Below, piece by piece: positions 58,544 through 64,000 of a stretch of 64,000 bases of DNA. The translations under genes were made by a program, and so were the position numbers. Source of the stretch: DASSUW01 sp963835525 (GTDB lineage Bacteria; Actinomycetota; Thermoleophilia; Solirubrobacterales; Solirubrobacteraceae); NCBI GenBank assembly GCA_963835525.1, contig CAWIFM010000003.1, positions 1,054,001-1,118,000 on the forward strand, in the 5' to 3' direction. Each line of letters starts with the position of its first letter. Within the stretch, counting starts at the first letter, position 1. Under the pieces are notes generated by a model, which was not told the DNA's origin, ran no database searches, and saw only the letters and a program-made list of their open reading frames with translations.

Positions 58544-60225
58544 GCAGCGCTCCGCATCCGGCGCAGGCTGTGCATGAGCCCGTTGCGGCCGAACTGGTCG
58601 TGCAGCGCGGAGTAGTGGACGTAGAGGTCGTCGTAGGCGGCGGCGCGTGCCTCGTCCGGCACGAAGGCATCGCGCCGGATCGAGGCCATCGCCGCCGCGG
58701 CGGCCCGGATGTCGGGATGCACGCCCGCCGCCACCGCCGCGTGCATCGCCGACCCGAGCGCCGGACCCTGCCCCGAGTCGCACAGATGGATGTGCCGGCG
58801 CGTGACGTCGGCGTAGATCTGCATCACCACCGGGTTCTTGATCAGCCCGCCGGCGGCGATCAGCTCGTGCACCGGCACGCCCGCGCCCTCGAACGCCTCG
58901 ATGATCTTGCGCGTGCCGAAGGCCGTCGCCTCCAGCAGCGCCCGGTACACGTGCTCCGGCCGCGTGGCCAGCGTGAGCCCGATGATCAGCCCGCTCAGCT
59001 CGTGGTCGACCAGGATCGAGCGGTTGCCGTTGTGCCAGTCGAGCACGACCAGCCCGTGCTCGCCGACGCGCAGGGCGCCCGCCAGCTCGGACAGGTGCGT
59101 GTGCAGGTCGACCCCGCGCCGGCGCGCCTCCTCGTGGTACGCGGGCGGCACCGCCTGCTCGACGAACCAGCCGAAGATGTCGCCGACCCCGCTCTGGCCG
59201 GCCTCGTAGCCCCACAGCCCGGGCACCACGCCGCCCTGCACGACGCCGCACATGCCCGGCACCTCGGCCAACTCGTCGCCGTTCATGATGTGGCAGGTCG
59301 AGGTGCCCATGACCATGAGCATCTGGCCGGCGTCGATGGCCCGCGCGGCGGGGGCCGTGACGTGGGCGTCGACGTTGCCGACGGCGACCGCGATCCCCTC
59401 GGGCAGGCCGGTCCACTCCGCGGCCTCGGCGGTCAGCGAGCCGGCGCGGGCGCCGAGCTCGCCGAGCGGCCCGTCGAGCTTCTCCAGGAAGCCGGCGAAG
59501 CGCTCGTCGAGTGCGCGCAGGTAGTCCTCGGACGGGAAGCTCCCGTCCTGGTAGATCGCCTTGTAGCCGGTCGAGCACACGTTGCGTACCTCTTGCCCGC
59601 ACAGCCGCCAGACGATCCAGTCGGCGGCCTCGATCCAGCGCTCCGCGCGGTCGTAGATCTCCGGGTCCTCGTCGAGCACCTGGAGCGCCTTGGCGAACTC
59701 CCACTCGGAGGAGATGCGCCCGCCGTAGCGGGCCAGCCACGGCTCGCCGCGCTCCTCGGCGACGGCGTTGACGCGGTCCGCCTCCGGCTGGGCGGCGTGG
59801 TGCTTCCACAGCTTCGGGTAGGCGTGCGGGCGGTCCGGCAGCAGCGAGCACAGCGGCGTGCCGTCGCGCAGCGTGGGCAGCGGCGTCGAGGCCGTGAAGT
59901 CGGTGGCGATGCCGACGACGTCCGAGGGCGCCACCCCGGCCGCCTTCACGGCGGCCGGGACGGCCTCGCGGAGAGCCTGGATGTAGTCGTCCGGGTGCTG
60001 CAGCGCCCAGTCAGGAGGGAGCTCGGCGCCGGTCTCAGGCAACACCGAGTCGATCACGCCGTGCGCGTACTCGTGGACGGCCGAGCCGAGCTCCTCGCCG
60101 TCGTGAGCGCGGACGACCACTGCGCGCGCCGACAGGGTGCCGTAATCGACGCCCACGACGCAGCCGTTAGCGCTCACATCGGTCGCCGGGAGCGAGGGAT
60201 CCAGGGGGGAGTCCTTCACCCTCAA
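58540..60225 (-). CDS. araB: Ribulokinase
   Basis: A 561-residue FGGY-family kinase that phosphorylates L-ribulose with ATP. It shows VVGVDYGTLSARAVVVRAHDGEELGSAVHEYAHGV at the N-terminus, GIATDFTASTPLPTLRDGTPLC, AADWIVWRLCG, the nucleotide-binding VMGTSTCHIMN and AAGGLIKNPVVMQIYADVTRRHI (in part). The length matches bacterial AraB (about 560). It starts inside the 3' end of the lacI gene (four-base overlap) and is the second gene of lacI-araB-araD-araA. Confidence 0.93.
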   Translation of the reverse strand: MRVKDSPLDPSLPATDVSANGCVVGVDYGTLSARAVVVRAHDGEELGSAVHEYAHGVIDSVLPETGAELPPDWALQHPDDYIQALREAVPAAVKAAGVAPSDVVGIATDFTASTPLPTLRDGTPLCSLLPDRPHAYPKLWKHHAAQPEADRVNAVAEERGEPWLARYGGRISSEWEFAKALQVLDEDPEIYDRAERWIEAADWIVWRLCGQEVRNVCSTGYKAIYQDGSFPSEDYLRALDERFAGFLEKLDGPLGELGARAGSLTAEAAEWTGLPEGIAVAVGNVDAHVTAPAARAIDAGQMLMVMGTSTCHIMNGDELAEVPGMCGVVQGGVVPGLWGYEAGQSGVGDIFGWFVEQAVPPAYHEEARRRGVDLHTHLSELAGALRVGEHGLVVLDWHNGNRSILVDHELSGLIIGLTLATRPEHVYRALLEATAFGTRKIIEAFEGAGVPVHELIAAGGLIKNPVVMQIYADVTRRHIHLCDSGQGPALGSAMHAAVAAGVHPDIRAAAAAMASIRRDAFVPDEARAAAYDDLYVHYSALHDQFGRNGLMHSLRRMRSAA

Positions 60226-61277
60226 CTCCCGCCGACCGAAGTCGTGCTCGCCCGCACGATCAGCTCGGGCGGCACCGTCTCTCGGACCGGCGCGCGGCTG
60301 CGGCTCTCGATCTGCTCGAGCAGCAGCAGCAGGCTGCGCCGGCCCATCTCGTTGAAGTTCTGCCGCACGGTGGTCAGCGGCGGCGTGAAGTACTCGGCCT
60401 CGGGGATGTCGTCGAACCCGACCACGCTGATGTCGGCCGGGATCCGGCGGCCCGCCTCGTGCAGCGAGCGCACGACGCCGAGCGCCATCTGGTCGTTGGC
60501 CACGAACACGGCGGTGACGTCCGGGCCCAGCTCGCGCCCGAGCTCGTGGCCGGCGCGTGCGCTCCAGTCGCCGACCAGCAGCGGCGGGGGCGCGGCGCCC
60601 GCCGCCTCGAGCGTCGAGCGCCAGCCGTCGACCCGGGCCTGCGCCTCGAGCCAGTCCGACGGCCCCGAGATGTGCCAGACGGTGCGGTGGCCGAGGTCGA
60701 GCAGGTGCTGGGTGGCGAGCCGGGCGCCCTCGACCTGGTCGACGGCGACCAGCGGCACGGAGTCGCCGGGCCCCGCCTCGGCGGCCACCACCGGCACGTC
60801 CTGCGGGAGGTGCAGGATGGCCTGGCTGGCCGACTCCTGCGGCGCGATCACGAGGATGCCGTCGACGCCCTGGGCGCGCAGCCGCTCTACCGCGCTCATC
60901 ACCGACGAGCGGTCGAGCGAGCGGAGGCTGACGATGCTCACGAAGTAGTCGGCGTCGTGCGCGGCGCGCTCGATCCCGAACAGGGTCGAGGCCGGGCCGA
61001 ACAGCGTCGTGTCGAAGCTCACGACGCCGAGCGTGCGCGAGCGGCCCGTGACCAGCGCCCGCGCCACCGGGTTGGGCCGGTACTCGAGCTTGCGCATCGC
61101 GTCCTCGACGCGCTGCCGCGTCGCCGCGCGCACATGCGGGCTGTCGTTGATCACGCGCGAGACGGTCTGGAGCGATACGCCAGCGAGCTTGGCCACATCC
61201 GCCATGACGACCGCGCGCGGCCTCGGCGTCTTGTTCGCGAGCGTGCTCATGGATTCGGTCGACATCGTGGCAGCCAT
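60222..61277 (-). CDS. LacI family regulator of the arabinose operon
   Basis: A 351-residue regulator. The HTH is VVMADVAKLAGVSLQTVSRVINDSPHVRAATRQRVEDAMRKLEYRPNPVARAL (in part). The sensor domain contains VDGILVIAPQ, VDQVEGARLATQHLLDLGHRTVWHISGP, WRSTLEAAG, TAVFVANDQMALGVVRSLHEAGRRIPADISVVGFDDIPEAEYF. It is the first gene of its own operon and so autoregulated. Three near-identical operators (61303, 61358, 61427) with the TGTTAGCGCTAACA core lie upstream. Effector is probably L-arabinose or an arabino-oligosaccharide, by context. An in-frame ATG at 61250 is an alternative start. Confidence 0.92.
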   Translation of the reverse strand: MAATMSTESMSTLANKTPRPRAVVMADVAKLAGVSLQTVSRVINDSPHVRAATRQRVEDAMRKLEYRPNPVARALVTGRSRTLGVVSFDTTLFGPASTLFGIERAAHDADYFVSIVSLRSLDRSSVMSAVERLRAQGVDGILVIAPQESASQAILHLPQDVPVVAAEAGPGDSVPLVAVDQVEGARLATQHLLDLGHRTVWHISGPSDWLEAQARVDGWRSTLEAAGAAPPPLLVGDWSARAGHELGRELGPDVTAVFVANDQMALGVVRSLHEAGRRIPADISVVGFDDIPEAEYFTPPLTTVRQNFNEMGRRSLLLLLEQIESRSRAPVRETVPPELIVRASTTSVGGS

Positions 61278-61301
61278 CGTCCCTGTCAGCGGCGTGCGCG
61301 C

Positions 61302-61329
61302 ATGCTAGCGCTCACAGCAAAGCGGTCAA
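61302..61329 (-). promoter_or_regulatory. Promoter of lacI-araBDA
   Basis: On the minus strand TTGACC (61324-61329) and TAGCAT (61302-61307) are 16 bases apart. The LacI operator 1 overlaps the -10 box, so bound repressor would block it. Confidence 0.6.
61303..61316. promoter_or_regulatory. LacI operator 1
   Basis: TGCTAGCGCTCACA matches the TGTTAGCGCTAACA consensus of the site in the facing gene at 12 of 14 bases and overlaps the ara operon -10 box. Confidence 0.75.
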
Positions 61330-61344
61330 GTCCCTTGCACCAGC

Positions 61345-61372
61345 TTGACGGTGCCGCCGTGAGCGCTAACAT
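61345..61372 (+). promoter_or_regulatory. Promoter of the secreted glycoside hydrolase gene
   Basis: TTGACG (61345-61350) and TAACAT (61367-61372) are 16 bases apart, mirroring the opposite promoter. Operator 2 overlaps this -10 box. The two -35 boxes are 15 bp apart. Confidence 0.6.
61358..61371. promoter_or_regulatory. LacI operator 2
   Basis: CGTGAGCGCTAACA is the second copy of the operator, 55 bp centre to centre from operator 1, covering the -10 box of the rightward promoter. Its left arm is weaker than the right. Confidence 0.7.
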
Positions 61373-61423
61373 CCGGCCGACCGTGCCATTGCGTCGGGGG
61401 ACGATCGGGGGAGCGGGACGCAG

Positions 61424-64000
61424 ATGACTGTTAGCGCTAACAGTTGCAGGGGACTGGTGCTGCTGGTCGCGATCGGCCTGGCGTTCGCGCAGGCGGCGCA
61501 GGCCGACTACCAGCCGGGCATGCCACCGGATATCGATCCGGGAACGCCGACCTACGGCGGCTCGCCGGCGCCGGTGCCGCCCGAGCCGGGCGCTGCCGAT
61601 CCCGCGCGCTCCCGCCTGAAGACGATCTACGACGCCGACACCGAGGCGGGCGGCTCGTACTGGTTCGACCGCGTGCTCGAGCGGCCGTTCCTCAGCAACC
61701 AGGACAGCTACCTCTACACGCGCGGGCGCGCGCTCTACATGTACACGCACCAGCGCAACCTGCTCGGCTTCGGCGGCGGCTTCGCTTACCGCGAGCGGCC
61801 GACGACCAACAACCAGAACCTCTTCACGGTCGCCGTCGAGGGGGCCACGCTCGACGAGGCCACCGCGGAGCGCCGCCAGTACCCGAGCCACTGGTCGAGC
61901 GTCCACACGGCGACCGGCCTGCGGGTCGCCCAGCGCAAGTTCATCACGCACGAGAACGTGGCCGTCACGGTGCTCACACTCACGAACACGGGCACGGAGC
62001 CGACGACGAGGACGCTCTCCGTCAGCTCGCCGATCGCGACGATGCCGGCGGCACTCGGCTCTGAGCTCACGGGCACCGTGACGGCCCGGTACGGCCTGAC
62101 CACGATCACGCCGCGCCTGAGCGGCGACGGCTTCGCGGTGAGCGGGACCACCCTGACGCGGACGATCGCGCTCGACCCCGGGCAGTCGGCCACGCTCAAG
62201 GTGCTGCTCGGCGCCACCACCAGCGAGCTGCCGCGCTCGGACGCCGACTACGAGCGCTTCCGCGGCTACGACCCCGAGACCGCCTTCGCGACGCAGGTGC
62301 GCGAGTACAACCGCTGGTGGGTCGAGAACGTCCCCTACATCGACGTCCCGGACCAGAACGTCAAGAAGATGGCGTACTACCGGACGTTCCTGAGCCGCTT
62401 CAACCACGTCGACGCGAACATCCCGGGCAACGACTTCCAGTTCCCGGTCTCGATCGAGGGAGTGCTGGGTTACAACAACGCGATCCAGCTCACCCAGCCG
62501 ATGCACATGCAGGACCTGAAGTACTTCAGGGACCCGCTCTACAGCTACGGCGACTGGGTGTCCTCGGGCGAGACGTCGAAGTGCACGGCGTTCACCGACA
62601 ACCCGGGCAACACCGCCAACTGGAACAACACCTACGAGCAGTACATCGCGCGCGAGGCGTGGAACGCCTACAAGGTCCACGGCGGCGACCGCGCGGTGAT
62701 CGAGCGCTTCGCCCGCTACGCCGAGTGCGACGTCAAGGGCCAGCTCGCCAAGTACGACGGCAACGGCAACCACCTGATCGCCTACGGCGCCGGCGCGCTG
62801 ACCGGCAACGACGCCGACGCGGTGGCGCTGGCCTGGTTCGGCGGCGCCCAGGACCGGACCGAGAGCGCCTTCTGGTACTCGGGCGCGAAGGCCGCCGCCG
62901 AGGCGTACCGCATCCTCGGCAAGGACGCGAAGGCGGCCGAGATGGACGCCATCGCCGAGGACATCAAGGACTCGATCCTCACCCTCCTGTGGGACGACCA
63001 GCTCGAGCCCGACCCCGGCTCGAGCGAGGTCGGCCGCGTGCCCGGCCAGTTCGGCAGCGCCGTCCGGCTCGGCGACGTGGCCCAGTACGTGTCGCTGCCC
63101 AACGGCATCACCTCCAGCCTCAACGACTTCACGATCTCGGCCTGGGTCAACCCGGCGCAGGTCAACACCTGGTCGCGCGTGTTCGACTTCGGCACCGGCA
63201 CCCAGGTGAACATGTTCCTGACCGTGAGCGCCGGCAACGCGCCGCGGTTCGCGATCACCACCGGCGGCGGCGGAGCGGCCGAGCAGGTCATCAACGCCAC
63301 CGCGCCGCTGCCCGCGAGCCAGTGGACCCACTTCGCGGTCACGCTGAGCGGGACGACCGGCCGCCTGTACGTCAACGGCACGCAGGTCGGGATGAACGCC
63401 AACATGACGCTGCGGCCGTCGAGCCTCGGCAACACGACCAACAACTGGATCGGCCGCTCCCAGTACGGCGACCCGAACCTCAACGGCACGGTCGACGACT
63501 TCCAGATCTATGACCGCTCCTTGACGGCCGAGGAGATCACGGCGCTGCAGACGGCGCCGGGCGCCGGCAACGTCGTCTCCTACAGGTTCGACGAGGCGGG
63601 CGGGCCGACGGCGGTCGACTCCTCGGGCAACGGGCGCGACGGGACGATGGGCGTCCAGTCCTCGACCGCCGAGGGCAAGGTCTTCAAGCAGCGCGACGTC
63701 GCGCGCGGCGTGCTGGTGCCGTGGAAGGACCAGCAGAACTTCTCGCCGTTCACCGAGGGCCTCGTGCCCGAACACGCGACAAGTACCGGGTCGCGCTGCG
63801 CTTCTTCGCCGACCGCGACGAGTTCCCGATCATGCCGTTCTACACCGCCAACCAGCGCGACAAGGCGGAGGCGGTGGCGGCCGGCAAGGGCGGCAGCAAC
63901 AACTTCTCGAACATCAACTCGACGCTCCAGGCGCAGCTCTACGCCAAGGCGCTGCGCGACTACCCGAGCGACTACATCACGCCGGACATGTACCGGAAGC
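61424..64000 (+). CDS. Secreted MGH1/GH63-like glycoside hydrolase with LamG insertion; frameshifted and cut by window edge
   Basis: An exported carbohydrate-active protein starting ATG 61424: signal peptide (residues 1-27), a beta-sandwich N-terminal domain, then an (alpha/alpha)-barrel with FQFPVSIEGVLGYNNAIQLTQPMHMQDLKYFRDPLYSYGDWVSSGETS, NWNNTYEQYIAREAWNAYKVHGGD (in parts), resembling MGH1/GH63-type glycosidases. A LamG-like jellyroll (about residues 523-710) is inserted in the barrel before the sequence resumes as VLVPWKDQQNFSPFTEGLVPE. At about 63773-63778 the homology shifts frame: DKYRVALRFFADRDEFPIMPFYTANQRDKAEAV (in part) is read from 63778 to the window end. One indel, real or a sequencing error, is required. 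Context suggests an arabinoside substrate. Confidence 0.72.
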   Translation, partial: MTVSANSCRGLVLLVAIGLAFAQAAQADYQPGMPPDIDPGTPTYGGSPAPVPPEPGAADPARSRLKTIYDADTEAGGSYWFDRVLERPFLSNQDSYLYTRGRALYMYTHQRNLLGFGGGFAYRERPTTNNQNLFTVAVEGATLDEATAERRQYPSHWSSVHTATGLRVAQRKFITHENVAVTVLTLTNTGTEPTTRTLSVSSPIATMPAALGSELTGTVTARYGLTTITPRLSGDGFAVSGTTLTRTIALDPGQSATLKVLLGATTSELPRSDADYERFRGYDPETAFATQVREYNRWWVENVPYIDVPDQNVKKMAYYRTFLSRFNHVDANIPGNDFQFPVSIEGVLGYNNAIQLTQPMHMQDLKYFRDPLYSYGDWVSSGETSKCTAFTDNPGNTANWNNTYEQYIAREAWNAYKVHGGDRAVIERFARYAECDVKGQLAKYDGNGNHLIAYGAGALTGNDADAVALAWFGGAQDRTESAFWYSGAKAAAEAYRILGKDAKAAEMDAIAEDIKDSILTLLWDDQLEPDPGSSEVGRVPGQFGSAVRLGDVAQYVSLPNGITSSLNDFTISAWVNPAQVNTWSRVFDFGTGTQVNMFLTVSAGNAPRFAITTGGGGAAEQVINATAPLPASQWTHFAVTLSGTTGRLYVNGTQVGMNANMTLRPSSLGNTTNNWIGRSQYGDPNLNGTVDDFQIYDRSLTAEEITALQTAPGAGNVVSYRFDEAGGPTAVDSSGNGRDGTMGVQSSTAEGKVFKQRDVARGVLVPWKDQQNFSPFTEGLVPEHATSTGSRCASSPTATSSRSCRSTPPTSATRRRRWRPARAAATTSRTSTRRSRRSSTPRRCATTRATTSRRTCTGS
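61427..61444. promoter_or_regulatory. LacI operator 3 (perfect 18-bp palindrome) inside the start of the next gene
   Basis: ACTGTTAGCGCTAACAGT is a perfect palindrome beginning at the fourth base of the hydrolase gene, so the operator is also codons 2-7. Centre-to-centre distance to operator 2 is 71 bp and to operator 1 126 bp, compatible with looping. It could act as a roadblock to the rightward transcript. Confidence 0.85.

Overview
The window is about 64 kb of very GC-rich actinobacterial chromosome. GTG starts are frequent, gene ends overlap by 1 to 4 bases, and there are no rRNA or tRNA genes. Protein style (RTX repeats joined to peptidase-like domains, an actinobacterial c-di-AMP leader, the GlgE-TreS-Mak pathway, a DUF3159 protein, many Pro/Ala-rich secreted proteins) suggests class Thermoleophilia, something like Solirubrobacter or Conexibacter. 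That placement is inference, not a database result.

Layout. 0-3 kb: DedA membrane protein, DUF2252 protein and two small unknowns. 3-7.1 kb: short-amide cassette (FmdB-like zinc ribbon, formamidase, urea/amide channel) divergent from an unusual regulator that joins a degenerate KaiC-like domain to an HTH and a cupin. 7.1-11.7 kb: cell-wall region with hairpin terminators, an M23 peptidase behind a c-di-AMP (ydaO-type) riboswitch, and an RTX protein with an M15-like C-terminus. 11.7-16.2 kb: YqgE, a compound palindrome, a MoaD-like protein coupled to a zinc-ribbon acetamidase, and a penicillin-acylase family enzyme. 16-24.7 kb: secreted metalloprotease-like protein, GH97 glycosidase with a divergent LacI regulator, aldo/keto reductase, subtilisin-like protease and SGNH hydrolase. 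24.6-27.3 kb: DUF3159 protein, methyltransferase, and a TetR regulator sharing a palindromic operator with a membrane protein. 27.3-33.5 kb: alpha-glucan/trehalose metabolism (MalQ divergent from GlgE-TreS-Mak). 33.5-40.6 kb: large inverted repeat, shortened LtrA, HExxH protein, FAD oxidase, a membrane-anchored NNMT-like methyltransferase divergent from a TetR-like regulator with two palindromic operators, and a conserved Cys/His protein. 40.6-46.4 kb: histidine kinase, LigA, signal peptidase I and an ABC exporter. 46.4-56.5 kb: an accessory zone with a decayed AraC gene, two DHFR-like proteins, a VanR/VanS/VanY-like group, an IS1111-like IS110-family element, a frameshifted NTF2-like gene, and an XRE regulator with an NTF2-like protein and a hydrolase lacking its catalytic residues. 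56.5-64 kb: an arabinose operon (lacI-araB-araD-araA) divergent from a secreted glycoside hydrolase with an inserted LamG domain and an apparent frameshift.

The groups with the clearest joint function are amide uptake and hydrolysis, GlgE-pathway glucan/trehalose metabolism, and arabinoside degradation. In the last, three copies of one LacI operator and two mirror-image promoters link secreted hydrolysis to intracellular arabinose catabolism. The most novel-looking items are the KaiC-like/HTH/cupin regulator, the membrane-anchored NNMT-like methyltransferase with its twin operators, the MoaD-like/acetamidase pair, and the IS1111-like element with a long non-coding right end.
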